Positions 35,401 through 45,114 are shown, numbered from the stretch's first letter. The stretch is 64,000 nucleotides of DNA from Mesostigma viride (GCA_009746045.1 RPFO01000130.1:705808-769807); one strand, 5' to 3'. The notes: generated from the letters alone by a model not told the origin. Program-made: numbers and translations.

Positions 35401-38400
35401 TTCCTGCCCTTCCTGCCCTTCCTGCCCTTCCTGCCCTTCCTGCCCTTCCTGCCCTTCCTGCCCTTCCTGCCCTTCCTGCCCTTCCTGCCCTTCCTGCCCT
35501 TCCTGCCCTTGCTGCCCTTCCTGCCCTTCCTGCCCTTCCTGCCCTTCCTGCCCTTCCTGCCCTTCCTGCCCTTGCTGCCCTTGCTGCCCTTCCTGCCCTT
35601 CCTGCCCTTCCTGCCCTTCCTGCCCTTCCTGCCCTTCCTGCCCTTCCTGCCCTTGCTGCCCTTCCTGCCCTTCCTGCCCTTCCTGCCCTTCCTGCCCTTC
35701 CTGCCCTTCCTGCCCTTCCTGCCCTTCCTGCCCTTCCTGCCCTTCCTGCCCTTCCTGCCCTTCCTGCCCTTCCTGCCCTTCCTGCCCTTCCTGCCCTTCC
35801 TGCCCTTGCTGCCCTTCCTGCCCTTCCTGCCCTTCCTGCCCTTCCTGCCCTTCCTGCCCTTCCTGCCCTTCCTGCCCTTCCTGCCCTTCCTGCCCTTCCT
35901 GCCCTTCCTGCCCTTCCTGCCCTTCCTGCCCTTCCTGCCCTTCCTGCCCTTCCTGCCCTTCCTGCCCTTCCTGCCCTTCCTGCCCTTCCTGCCCTTCCTG
36001 CCCTTCCTGCCCTTCCTGCCCTTCCTGCCCTTCCTGCCCTTCCTGCCCTTCCTGCCCTTCCTGCCCTTCCTGCCCTTCCTGCCCTTCCTGCCCTTCCTGC
36101 CCTTCCTGCCCTTCCTGCCCCCACCTGCTCTTTCTGCTTATCTTACCCCTTCTGGCCCTTTTGGCTCCTTTACCCTCAGAACATCCATTTTCTTAACAAG
36201 TCCACCATCGTTGCCACTGACCCAGACCGGGTAGATAAACGCTCTAACCCGTTAACCCTATTTTCGGCCATGTGTGTGTTCACCCACACAAACACCTCAT
36301 TGCAGGATAAACCATCCATTGTCGGATTTGACGTCAAGCGGGAGGACAATCTGCTGTACAGCGGGCGCTCCAGCCACACAGGTACGGTTGCCAGCTACAC
36401 TAGAGGTATCATGACCTGTTATGCTGTGGTAGGGGCCATGCACAGCACACCAACAAACGTATTGTACATAGGGTACACATAGGTACGATAAATAATGGCC
36501 GAAATCCTTTTGCCGCTGGGCACAAAGGGTCTGACTGCTATTTACACAGCGATAACCACTCGCTGGTAACCTAAGCTCATGCGCTCTCTCTGGTACGTCG
36601 AGTCCAGTGACCCAAGTGCACTGTACTCTTAGAGTGACCATAAATCACACCAACAGATGTGCTCTACAGCACGTGGGCATGCCACACAGATGCATGCAGG
36701 CGATCCGCCGCATTCTTACTGTTGATACAGGCTCTCATCCTAGTTGAAGCAGAGCCAGCTGTGCGGCACGAATGCAAAGAAACACTTCATGCCATGACTA
36801 GCGCTGACGGTCCTACGGTTCATTGTACTACTAAGCTGCACAAAGTGCTGGTCTATGTGTGCCGGTCTCTGCGTGCATGACGGGGTTTGAGCACGATCCT
36901 TCACTATCTACTCACACTCTATTTCTATTATCTACTATCTATAACTATCTATTTGGTTTATTGGGAGCTATTGATAGCTGGCTTCGAGCTCGTCTCTAAG
37001 ACTCCGTGCCATGCTCCCCTTCTGCTTGTGGAACGCAGGGTTTACCCCTGTAACCATTTCTTTGAAGAACCTGTTCCACCAGGTCTACCTTCCACCTCAT
37101 GCGTCACGCCCTCAACCGAGGCAAGCAGTTGGCTAAACCACTAGAACCAAACGAGGCACGCAATAGGACGGTCCAGACACATACTGCTAGTATCGTACGA
37201 CTACCACTTCTACCAAACGAGGCACGCGACAGGACAGTCCAGACTCGCATCACGCGTGAGATGTCCTTGTAGTGGTGTGCACCCTCAAATCTATCAACGC
37301 TGCCGAACCAAAAGTGAAGCGCTGTTACAGAGCTGGAACAAAGAGCTTCGTACCTCTCGCATCTAGGTGCTAAAACTGATAGGCCCCATAACTGATAAAC
37401 TCTATATTTCACCTTTAACCATGCTCTGTAGTGACGATCCTGCCCCCCCCCCCCCCCTTGCAGGCGACGAGTACAAGCACCTGATCGAGACCTTGGTGCT
37501 GCATGAGCTGGTCCGGGCGGACTTGGTGATCAACCTGGATGCCCGAGAGGCGTCGCCGGGGGCCAAGGCGGCGGCCGGTGGCCAGCAACGCGGCAGTGCT
37601 CCCGTAACCCCAGCCCTCGACATGGCGGCGAGTCCCCAGAGGGCATCGGATTGGGCTCAGCGCAGCGACGCAACCGTGGGCATGGGCGGTCCAGGGATGG
37701 GGGTGGGGGGGCAGGCGGGGGTGGGGGCACGAGTACAGCCAGGCCTTGGGGTGGGGCTACAGCAGATCAGCGGGGGAAAAGTCTTGCCGGGCTTGGGGGT
37801 GGGGGGGCATCCGGGCTTGGGGGCGGGCGGGCAACCTGGTTCCGGGCCGGGGATGCCACTGGGACTGGGGGGCCAGGTGCAACCGGGCATGGGGTTAGGG
37901 CCCCAGCCTGGCATGGGCGTGGGACCCAGCTTGGACCACACAAGACCTGGCACGGGGGCAGGGGGGCTCCCGGGCACGGGCGTGGGCATCCGGGGGGGCA
38001 TGGGTGTGGCGCAACCGGGACCAAGCCCGTCCGACTATACCGGATCCTTGTGGGTGCCAGCGGAGCGCAGCGCGGCGGCCACCGCCACCGGTGCCACCCG
38101 TGCCGGGCCACCGACCATTCAAGCTTGGCCGGGGGGGAGGGGGGGAGCTGCGGGCCCCGTGGGGGACCCTGTGCCAAGGATGGGGGCATACACTCCTGGG
38201 CAGGATCCCGATAGTGACCCCTACAAGTCCTTCTGGGGGCTAATGGGGAGCACTCCCACGGCTGGGGCTGGCCCAGTGGCGGCGGGGGGGAATGTCGCGC
38301 GTCCGCCGACCACTGGTCTGGTTATTGGCGGCAGTATCCGCCATGTGGTTGACCTGCCCGACACGCTGGACCTGAGCCCCGGGGAGGCAGGCGGGGACGT

Positions 38401-41400
38401 CGGATTGGTCGGGGCAGGGAGAGGTGACACGGTTGCCGCAGACTTGAGGCGGACCTGGCAGCAGACCTGGTCTACCCTGTCAACGCCACAAGGGGCAGCA
38501 GTGTTGCTACCAGGGGCGGCCGCAACGCAGCCGGGGAGCATGGCAGGAGGGGGGCCGGCCCCCCTGCCAGACTACGGTTATGGTGGGGAGGCGGGGTATG
38601 GAGGAACTGGCAACAAGGAGGTTGACTACGCGGGCGAGGAGGACATGGGGGTGGACTATGGGGAGGATGACCGGGTCGCCCTGATGGACGAGGGGCTGAC
38701 ACCTGTCCCTGCATCTGCGGAGCTTGGCACGGCTCCCGGTCGTTTATTGGACACCACTCCCATGTCAGTGTTGGGTGGCAACACCCCCACCGTGTTGGGG
38801 GGCGCAACCCCCACACCGTTGGGGGCAGCAACCCCCACCGTGTTGGGGCGCACAACCCCGACAGGGTTGGGGTGGACGGCGCCCACCGTGTTGGGGTCCG
38901 CGCCAGCTGCCACATGGCTAGAAGGCACAAGCGAGCCTCATTTGCGGGCCAGCGGGCCATCCCCCTTTGGATTGGCGGGCAAGGGCGAGGAGCCAGTCCC
39001 AGGGCAGGCCAGCGCGCTAACCCGTACAGGATGGCAGGGCCGTGGTGAGGATGGAGGCCAGGCCAGCGGGGTTTCTTCCCCTCAAGCAGAGGGCGGTGGC
39101 GAGGTGGCAGGCGGCACGGGCGGGGCATTTTCTACGTCGTTGCAGGGCAGCAGCAAGGAGGCAGTGGCGGCCAGTCGGCTATCAAACACACGAGCAGAGG
39201 GTAGGGTTGAGGAGGGTGGTAAGTCCAGGGGACAGGGTGGGCTGTTTGAGGGCACGTCCACAGTGGGAGGAGAGGCCAGTGCTCCTGCAGGGGTGGCAAC
39301 AGGTGGCAAGGAAAGTGAGGAGCCGAGGGTGGACCTGAGCCCCAGGGAGGGAGGCAGGGACGCGGGATTGGTTGGGGCAGGGAGAGGTGACACGGTTGCT
39401 GGCGCCGCCCGAGCAACACCACGAGGAGCAGCAGCGTTGCTTCCAGGAGCGGCCGCAACGCAGCCGGGGAGCATGGCAGGCGGGGGGGGGGCCACCCTGC
39501 CAGACTACGGTTATGGTGGGGAGGCGGGGTATGGAGGAACTGGCAACGAGGAGGTTGACTACGTGGGCGAGGAGGACGTGGGGGTGGACCATGGGGAGGA
39601 TGACCGGGTCGTTCCGATGGACGAGGGGCTGAAGCCTGTCTCCGCATCTGCGGAGCTTGGCATGGCTCCCAGTCGTTTATTGGACACCACTCCCATGTCA
39701 GTGTTGGGGGCAACAAGCCCCACAGTGTCGGGGAAAACAACCCCCACACCGTTGGGGCGCACAACCCCGACAGGGTTGGGGTGGACGGCGCCCACCGTGT
39801 TGGGGGCCGCGCCGGCTGCCACATGGCTAGAGGGCACAAGCGAGCCTCATTTGCGGGCCAGCGGGCCATCCCGCTTTGGATTGGCGGGCAAGGGCGAGGA
39901 GCCAGTCCCAGGGCAGGCCAGCGCGCTAACCCATACAGGATGGGAGGGCAGTGGCGAGGATAGGGGCGAGGTCAGCGGGGTTTCTTCCCCTCAAGCAGAG
40001 GGCAGTGGCACGGTTGCAGGCGGCGCGAGCGGGGCATTTTCTACGCGGTTGCAGGGCGGCGCGAGCGGGGCATTTTCTACGCGGTTGCAGGGCGGCGAGG
40101 AGGTAGTTGCGGCCAGCGGGCTTTCCAGCACACGAGCAGAGGGCAGGGTTGAGGAGGGTGGTGAGTCCAGGGGACAGGGTGGGCTGTTTGAGGGCACGGC
40201 CAGGGTGGGAGGGGGGGCCAGTGTTCTTTCTTCTACAGAGGTGGCGACAAGTGGCAAGGAACGTGAGGATTCCAGGGTGCCAGGTTTGTTGATTGATGGC
40301 GTCGGTGAGGAGGTTGGCAGGGCTGGTGGGTTGTCTTCCACACCGTTGGAGGGCAACGGCGAGGTGGAAGGGGCGCCCAGTGGGTTGCTGTCTGCAGGGG
40401 TGGCGACGAGTGGCAAGGAAAGTGAGGATTCCAGGGTGCCAGGTTTGTTGATTGATGGCATCGGTGAGGAGGTTGGCCGGGCCGGCGGGTTGTCTTCCAC
40501 ACCGTTGGAGGGCAGGGCGGATGAGTCTGGGAGGATCCTGGAAGGGGCTCCCACGGAGCTGGAGGGGGGCAGTGCGGTGCAGGGCGGGGGGGCCGGTGGG
40601 GAGCGTCCCTCGTGGTTGGAGAGCCGTGGACCGGCGCAGGACGATGCCAGCGAGGCGGACGGCAGCCAAGCACCGGGCGAGAGTGTTGACAGTGCCGCTG
40701 CGACGGACGAGGTGGACAGCAAGGTCAGTGACGTGGACATCCGCCAAGTGCTGGAAGGAAGCAGGGACGCCAGGGGCCCGTTGAGTGAGGGCATGGCCAG
40801 CGTGGGCGAAGGTGGGACCGCGACAGAAGAGGGAACAATCTCCCTGACAGCAGCCTTGCTAGGAGGCAGTGAGCAGGCAGCAGGGGAAGGGCATGGAGAA
40901 GGTTTCCGGCCGGCCGCGCTGGAGTTTGATGGCGATGAACCTGCACCCATCCGTGCCCCTGGCCTGGATGGTGAGGGAAGGGGGATGCCTCCCGCCCAGT
41001 TTGAAGGCAGTGGCGGGCAGGGCGGGCAGGCCGGTGGGCCTGGGGACTTGTCCAAAGGCACGGGCGAAGAGGTCGGTGAAGCAATAGGGCGGTTCTCAGA
41101 ACAGTTGCGGGCGTGGGGCGAGGAGGCAGGGGGTGGCAGTCCTGGTAAATCACTATCCCCAGGGTCGCAGGGCGAGCAGGCACGCAGGGCGATGGAGGTG
41201 TCCCCCACACGGAAAGAGGGGAGCGGTGGGCTGCAGGGCGGAGAGGCCAGTGGGCAGGTTCCTAGCGGGCTGGAGGGGAGCGGTGCGCAAGGGGGCATGG
41301 CCAGTGGGAGGTCTCCTCCACGTAAGCTCCGCCGCAGTAAGGCGCTGGATGAGAGTAAGGGTGTGCCAAAGCTGCTGTACTGGAAGGGGGCGGCCATCTA

Positions 41401-41464
41401 CAACGGCCACAAGCCCTGGCAGGCGACCCCCGCGGCCCCAGCGACTCCAGACGCCCCAGCTTAG
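18323..41464 (+). CDS. Gene A: LamG-GT29 sialyltransferase-like protein with very long C-terminal tail, 9 exons, 1878 aa
   Basis: Exons: 18323-18713, 19554-19597, 21263-21484, 23696-24211, 27814-27966, 29164-29263, 31597-31730, 36306-36381, 37464-41464; all GT-AG, total 5637 nt, same phases as gene B. Residues 8-30 form a hydrophobic anchor, then a stem with (DHKSS)n repeats. LamG spans about 118-330 (PGCIEW, IVADQHGGLGLGYAG, TALYVDG). Sialylmotif L is 356-391 (RVLLVGNS, IDSFDAIFRFNAMP), then DFGRLTTHEV, CGCATGECC, motif-S-like YGFRAGARILLTLL (503-520), IVGFD and DEYKHLIETLV. Residues from about 575 to the end are a low-complexity tail: QPGLGVG-type repeats, TPTVLGG-type mucin-like repeats and two copies of a block of about 320 residues. 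The last 28 residues and the stop come from an inserted LINE. Known GT29 enzymes transfer sialic acid or related sugars in the Golgi; the donor and acceptor here are unknown. Confidence 0.85.
18423..18510 (+). repeat. 15-bp coding repeat (DHKSS)n in exon 1 of gene A
   Basis: Six units of GATCATAAATCAAGC encode DHKSS or YHKSS in the presumed luminal stem. Absent from genes B and C. Confidence 0.9.
19714..19965. repeat. 11-bp minisatellite GGTTGTTGGGT, about 23 copies
   Basis: In intron 2 of gene A, strongly G/T biased. Confidence 0.95.
20074..20115. repeat. Perfect 16-bp inverted repeat with 10-nt loop
   Basis: TTTGTTCCCAAAGGTC (20074-20089) and GACCTTTGGGAACAAA (20100-20115) around AGTCATGACC. 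In intron 2 of gene A. Confidence 0.9.
20349..20468. repeat. Hexamer repeat (GGAAAC)n, 20 copies
   Basis: Nearly perfect, in intron 2 of gene A. Confidence 0.95.
21496..21842. repeat. CCCT/CCTC pyrimidine repeat
   Basis: Starts 12 bp after the exon 3 donor of gene A. Confidence 0.95.
22545..23632. repeat. 28-bp minisatellite, about 39 copies
   Basis: Unit contains CACCCCTGAATAGCTTCCCC. Fills the second half of intron 3 of gene A up to 64 bp before exon 4. Confidence 0.93.
24312..24600. repeat. 32-bp minisatellite, about 9 copies, just after the motif L exon of gene A
   Basis: Unit contains CATTATGATGCCGATGGGCT and TCTTGTTGG; it blends into the exon-edge echo at 24602-24636. Confidence 0.92.
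24602..24975 (+). repeat. Three echoes of the sialylmotif L exon end in intron 4 of gene A
   Basis: 24602-24636, 24838-24872 and 24940-24975 translate to decayed forms of FDAIFRFNAMP (for example DAVFRFSALLAGG), each followed by GGTGGG-type donor-like sequence. Confidence 0.75.
25020..25770. repeat. 50-bp minisatellite, about 15 copies
   Basis: Unit contains GCTGTTGTGCAGCCATGCAG and GTGACCGGATCTGTGCCT. Intron 4 of gene A. Confidence 0.93.
25785..26045. repeat. 38-bp minisatellite, about 7 copies
   Basis: Unit contains GGAAAGATGGTTGCCA and GTGCCATGCTGCATG. Intron 4 of gene A. Confidence 0.92.
26097..26872. repeat. 32-bp minisatellite, about 24 copies
   Basis: Unit contains GGTGCCACCGCGGTTGGATG; two unit types (GGAATA or GGAAGC) alternate irregularly. 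Intron 4 of gene A. Confidence 0.94.
26955..27250. repeat. 12-bp array GCGCTGATCCGG (16 copies) followed by AGAATAAGC repeats
   Basis: Two adjacent pure arrays, 26955-27150 and 27180-27248, in intron 4 of gene A. Confidence 0.95.
27390..27490. repeat. Degenerate repeat of about 38 bp, 3 copies
   Basis: AGACGCTCACATAGCAAC with ATGCTAGT-type flanks, intron 4 of gene A. Confidence 0.75.
27604..27760 (+). repeat. Two echoes of the exon 5 acceptor edge of gene A
   Basis: CTGCCTCCAGCTGCCCACC (27606) and CTGCCTCCCGCTGCCCACC (27697) copy CTGCCTCCAG-CTGCCCAAT of exon 5 at 27814. Both continue ATGA, TA and GAGCTG/GAGCGATG, then CACCATTCTG or CACCGTTCTG. Confidence 0.75.
28044..28200. repeat. Repeat of about 42 bp, 4 copies
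   Basis: GAGGGTGCTACTA with GATTTAGTTAGCAGCA, intron 5 of gene A. Confidence 0.85.
29803..29955 (+). repeat. Echoes of the exon 7 acceptor edge (gene A, before the 20-bp array)
   Basis: GCCCAGCTACTGAGCTGCTG (about 29808) and GCCCAGCTGCTGGATGGGCT (about 29920) repeat GCCCAGCTGCTGAACGGGTA of exon 7 at 31597. Confidence 0.75.
30005..31280. repeat. 19/20-bp minisatellite, about 65 copies
   Basis: Units TCCTCATTGCCTCCACCATG and TCCTCATTGCCACACCATG interspersed. Intron 6 of gene A. Open frames of nearly 500 codons across it are artefacts. Confidence 0.95.
31300..31500 (+). repeat. Two more exon 7 echoes after the 20-bp array (gene A)
   Basis: GGCCCGGCTGCTGAACGGCT with ACCTGGACCGTGCGATAGTG (about 31309) and AGCCCAGCTGCTGACC (about 31480) copy the exon 7 start. 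Confidence 0.75.
31731..31860 (+). repeat. Echoes of the exon 7 donor in gene A
   Basis: GTGGTGCGTGAGTCACTGTA at the true donor recurs as GGTGGTGCATGGGTCACTGT, GGGGTGTGGGTCACTCTA and GGTGGTGCATGAGTCACTAT at spacings of about 35-40 bp. Confidence 0.75.
32370..35320. repeat. Pyrimidine tract of about 2.95 kb, mainly TTCTTCCCC units
   Basis: Imperfect 8/9-bp units (TTCTTCCCC, TTCTTCCC) almost purely C/T on the plus strand. Intron 7 of gene A. The 1,000 to 1,388-codon frames across it are not genes. Confidence 0.97.
35321..36120. repeat. 9-bp array CTTCCTGCC, about 88 copies
   Basis: Follows the TTCTTCCCC tract without a gap; about 1 in 10 units is CTTGCTGCC. Ends about 185 bp before exon 8 of gene A. 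Confidence 0.97.
36451..36700 (+). repeat. Echoes of the exon 8 donor edge in gene A
   Basis: AACGTATTGTACATAGGG (about 36456) and GATGTGCTCTACAGCACG with GCCACACAG (about 36656) copy AATCTGCTGTACAGCGGG and GCCACACAG of exon 8. Confidence 0.65.
38369..40120 (+). repeat. Internal tandem duplication of about 0.95 kb in the tail exon of gene A
   Basis: The block beginning DLSPGEAGGDVGLVGAGRGD (38369) recurs as DLSPREGGRDAGLVGAGRGD (about 39332). Both contain DYGYGGEAGYGGTGN, LLDTTPMSVLG, TPT(V/P)LG repeats, ATWLEGTSEPHLRASGPS and GEEPVPGQASALT. The second lacks about 15 codons. Shorter in-frame repeats follow (GGASGAFSTRLQG twice at 40021-40092; RVPGLLIDG...EEVGRAGGLSSTPLEG twice at 40276-40510). 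Confidence 0.9.
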
Positions 41465-41901
41465 GGGAATACAGCAGTAGTAGTGTAGAATAGATAGACC
41501 GTGGCCATGTACATGTACGCCTCCTAGAGGCCCTATTCCAGCTAAGCCACGCGCTTTATTTAATCATGTACATGTGTGCCTATGATGAGCCACACTCCAG
41601 ACGATGCCTAGTTTTACTTAGTAATGCTGTGCCCATGCAGAGAGCTGCTCTCTGCTGAGATGCCACGCTCCAGTTTTTGTATAGCCATGATGATCTTCCC
41701 CCTCACAGGCATGCTCCCCCCTTACCCGGGCATAGCGTGATAGACCATGAGGGTGCGGGTGCCCTGGTGCACCTAGAGCAGGGGTAGCTTACATTCCCAC
41801 CCTTGCCTGAAGTAGCCTAGAATGTATTAAAAGCCATATGCCCCTTCTCAGGGCTATGTGCTACATCTACTCCCAACGGAGTGATGTTGATAATTAATTA
41901 A

Positions 41902-44900
41902 CCCATAGTCCGTAAACTACCCGACCTGTCGGGTAGTTTGACTAACGGTCGAATTTCGCGCCGCGCCGTGAGCGCCGCGCCACCTGTGACGGATGTCAGT
42001 GGTCCGGTGGGTCCGGGAACACTTATGGACGAAGGTGATGCATAGGTTTGGGGGTAATATTCGCCATAGCCTGGTAATTACAACGTGCATTGAGAATGTA
42101 TCACGTGACTTTGGCGGGAAAATTTCGCTCGCGCGCGCGCGTAATGAGATATGGCTGACAACGTGCCGCTGTCACGAAATTTTTGCGTCTCACGGCTTGA
42201 AACGGTTCAGAATGTTGCTCAGAATGACGATGCATGATTTTCGTAGGTCAGGCACCGCCAGATGTATAGGGTTAGGAAAATAGAGGTAGGAAAATATGAC
42301 TTTCCTGGTCGTCAGTTCCAGATGAGTCATAGCTTGTCATAGGTCGATTTTCTCCCTATGGCCGGGCAATCTGCGCCAGCCCGGGCATCCAGTTTGGGTA
42401 AGGGACGTCAGCTGCAGCGTTTGCTGAGAATGCGGACTAGTTTAGTGGCCATCTTTGCACGGAACATCGACCTGGTAGCCATGGTGGATCATGAAGTATG
42501 CGGCTATGGCGGCCTTTGCCTGTAGAGCATCAGTATGTGTGAGATATGAGGGTCCCGGCCAGCGGAATCCGGGTAGGGCATGAACGAGCCAGGTACGACA
42601 ACGTATTTGCGTGTTGTTTGCAGCGGAATACGTATCCCATGCATTATGAATGACGATTTCATCCATGCATATTTCAGCAAGTTCCATGCCTGTTGTAAAG
42701 AGTGGTATTAGCCCTGAAAGTGCCCAGTTTTGGGCATTTCTTTGGAGTGTACCACTCCGTCAGTGCAGGTAGGCAACGTGTTTGTATTCCAGCACTTTTG
42801 GCAGCCTTTGATAGCTTGTTATAATGCATTATTGTGCTGCATGTCATAGATAGCTGTTTTCACGCGCGTAACCCACACACATGTATGAGCACGTTATATA
42901 GTGTTAATCATCCCACGGTCCTAAATTTAGGACTTTGTCCTAAATCGTCCTAGTGGTCACTATAACCGAGGTACCGGGGGGGGGGGGTCACTATATGGAC
43001 CGTACCCCATGTGGACCGTACCCGGCATGATGTACCCGACCCGTGGTACCGGCACATGGTACCCGGATTCCGTACCCGGGTACCGGGTATAATGGCGGGA
43101 AAGTAGGTACCTCGACCAAAAATATAACCGATTTTGGAGCGAAAAAGTGGGTGCGGGAATGAAGTGAGGTGGATATGGCGACCTGACAATCGTGGCCGGC
43201 GTTTTCACGTGCGTTTATCATTTCGGGCGCCCAGTAGCAAAAACGAAAGGTTGTTAGTTATGCTTAAAGGCTGTGAATATTTTCTGCGCAAGTTTTTATG
43301 TGTAGCGCTGTATCACAGCGGCACAACACAAATGGGTCGCAGATCGCCTGCTCGCGGAGGGTCGATTTTGGCACAAACATGTTAGTGTATTAGCAATGGT
43401 GGTGCGAATCAAGCCAGGAAATTTTTGTGGACGATTTTTATTATAGTCTGGAGTTTAGAAACGGAGTATTTGACATGGGAGCGCCTGGGCCGTGATATTC
43501 TTGCCCGATTTCCATTGTCGACCATGTTTTAGGGACGTTCAGGCTGGGCAGCGAGCGCACCTTATAGGTCTTCACTTTCGGTATTTCTTGGACCTAGAAC
43601 GCAGCACAAGCGTGGTTTATATCATTGTCGAACCGGTTGGCCAGCTTTGGTGCGCTCAGCTCTCGGAAAGCTGACCTCGCTGCGGATTTCAGCGACTTTT
43701 TTGCAACCATCTGGAATGAGGCGACGTAAGTAGCAGGTAAGTGCCGGGTTGTCCTAGATCATGAGTGTAACTGGCAACGCTGTCGTGGTGTTTTGAGTCA
43801 GCCAGCTATGCCTAAAAAGAGGGGACGCTCTCTGTGCACATAACTGTCACACATAGTTGGTTTACGTCATACAATTTTTTACGTCTCTATCTTCGTCGTC
43901 CGCTGCAGCTAAAACACACATGCGTAAGAGCAGTTTTACTCATGTGTTAGTTATAAACCATGGTCCTATGGCCTGCAGTCGTTCAGGGTGTTCTCAGACA
44001 GTATATACAGTATGGTTTACGTGTTACATGCACCCTGAATTCGCTCACAAAGCGTTGCATGTTAGCACAACGTTGTTTTGTAACTTGATTTGGCTGCATT
44101 CATGTGTTAGTTGCAATGCAAATGCAATGTTTTTTCATCGCTGGGTGGTGGCCAGCATGTCCGTGATGTCAAAGAAGGTTTGGCATATGCTTAGAGAAAG
44201 TTTACCGCAAGGGGTGGGCCATGTTCAAGCCGGGCAACCTCAGCAACCATGCAACCCTATATTGCATTACCTGCACCATCTGTGACACCGTTAATCACGC
44301 GTATATATAGAGGCAGCCACAGCAGGGTATGGCCTTGTTATACGCTGCCCCGCCATCCCAAGGCCTCGTAGGGTCCCCTAGCGCTTGTAAGATGCTCAAG
44401 GGACCGTGAGGATAGCATGGTCATGCGTTGACACTAATTGGTCCTAATGGTCCTAAAACCCACATTTTGGCCAAATTCGCGCTTTGAGGTCTGGCAGGTG
44501 GCAGGGCCCATTCATGCACTAAATGTAATTATTTGACCCCAGGTTTTTGATAGAAACTAAAAAAGTGTGTTATCTGTCATGGGCACGAATGCCAGGGTCA
44601 AATTTTAATGTTTGCATATATATTTTTTAATTCCACTTGGTCCTAAATTTAGGACTTTTACTGGGAAGATGGACAATAGGGGTAATGGGTTATCCGGGTG
44701 GTCTGACCCAAGGAAACCCCCATTGGACTATCCAACTAAGTTGTCCAATGTTGGTATTGAGATTCCCTGCCCTCCCTGGGAAGTTAGGGGGGGGTTGACT
44801 TTTCCTTGGGGAAAAAAGATCGTCTTTTGGCCAGCTTTGACGGGAGCTATAATCCAAATGCTTTAATAAAGCCATGGTATTATTGCATATTCTGAAAGCC

Positions 44901-45021
44901 CTTGAAGTGTAGATACTCCTAGCATCTTGGTTGGGGGTATTTGGAGTTGTGGCCTGTAAGTTATGATTTTTTTCATTTTCAGGGGTATAAAAGTGCCAAA
45001 AATGGGTCAGCGGACTATGGG
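41902..45021. mobile_element. piggyBac-like non-autonomous element, 3.1 kb
   Basis: Perfect 11-bp terminal inverted repeats, CCCATAGTCCG at 41902-41912 and CGGACTATGGG at 45011-45021, each flanked by TTAA (41898-41901, 45022-45025). TTAA targets and TIRs starting CCC are hallmarks of the piggyBac superfamily. A 12-bp-stem palindrome (AAACTACCCGAC / GTCGGGTAGTTT) lies just inside the left TIR at 41914-41939. The interior has only short ORFs (best 41993-42283) and I see no transposase, so it would be a non-autonomous derivative. Because the insertion sits inside a (TTAA)n tail, the TTAA duplication alone is not proof. Confidence 0.75.
42918..44655. repeat. Pair of identical 16-bp palindromes 1.7 kb apart inside the piggyBac-like element
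   Basis: GTCCTAAATTTAGGAC occurs at 42918-42933 and again at 44640-44655, each preceded by CCAC and followed by TTT. The sequence between has no recognisable ORF. It could be an inner nested element or an internal repeat of the transposon. Confidence 0.5.
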
Positions 45022-45114
45022 TTAATTAATTAATTAATTAATTAATTAATTAATTTAAAGCTGCTGGCCAAGTGGCGGGCGGAAGCAGCAGAGGAAAGTT
45101 CACAGAGACGTTAA

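Larger units (their letters stand above)
41378..45056 (+). mobile_element. 5'-truncated LINE (ORF1 end plus 3' UTR plus TTAA tail) inserted in gene A's last exon
   Basis: From 41378 the sequence matches the reverse complement of about 1190-673: the last codons of LINE ORF1 (YWKGAAIYNGHKPWQ), TAG, the type-1 3' UTR and a TTAA tail. The tail is interrupted at 41902-45021 by a separate element and continues at 45022-45056. The 10-bp target-site duplication AAAGCTGCTG flanks it at 41368-41377 and 45057-45066. Before insertion, gene A's frame would have run from the left copy into 45067-45114 and stopped at TAA (15 further residues, starting AKWRAEAAEE). Confidence 0.9.

Noticed and set aside
32083-36482. 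Frames of 1,000 to 1,388 codons (Ser/Pro/Phe/Leu, or Gly/Glu/Lys repeats) on both strands
   Set aside because: Simple pyrimidine repeat without stop codons; open in every plus frame at once, and it lies in an intron bounded by good splice sites.
39991-41397. 468-codon minus-strand frame antisense to the gene A tail
   Set aside because: Shadow of the GC-rich, Gly/Ser/Pro coding sequence on the plus strand; no domain, and the plus frame is supported by splicing from exon 8.
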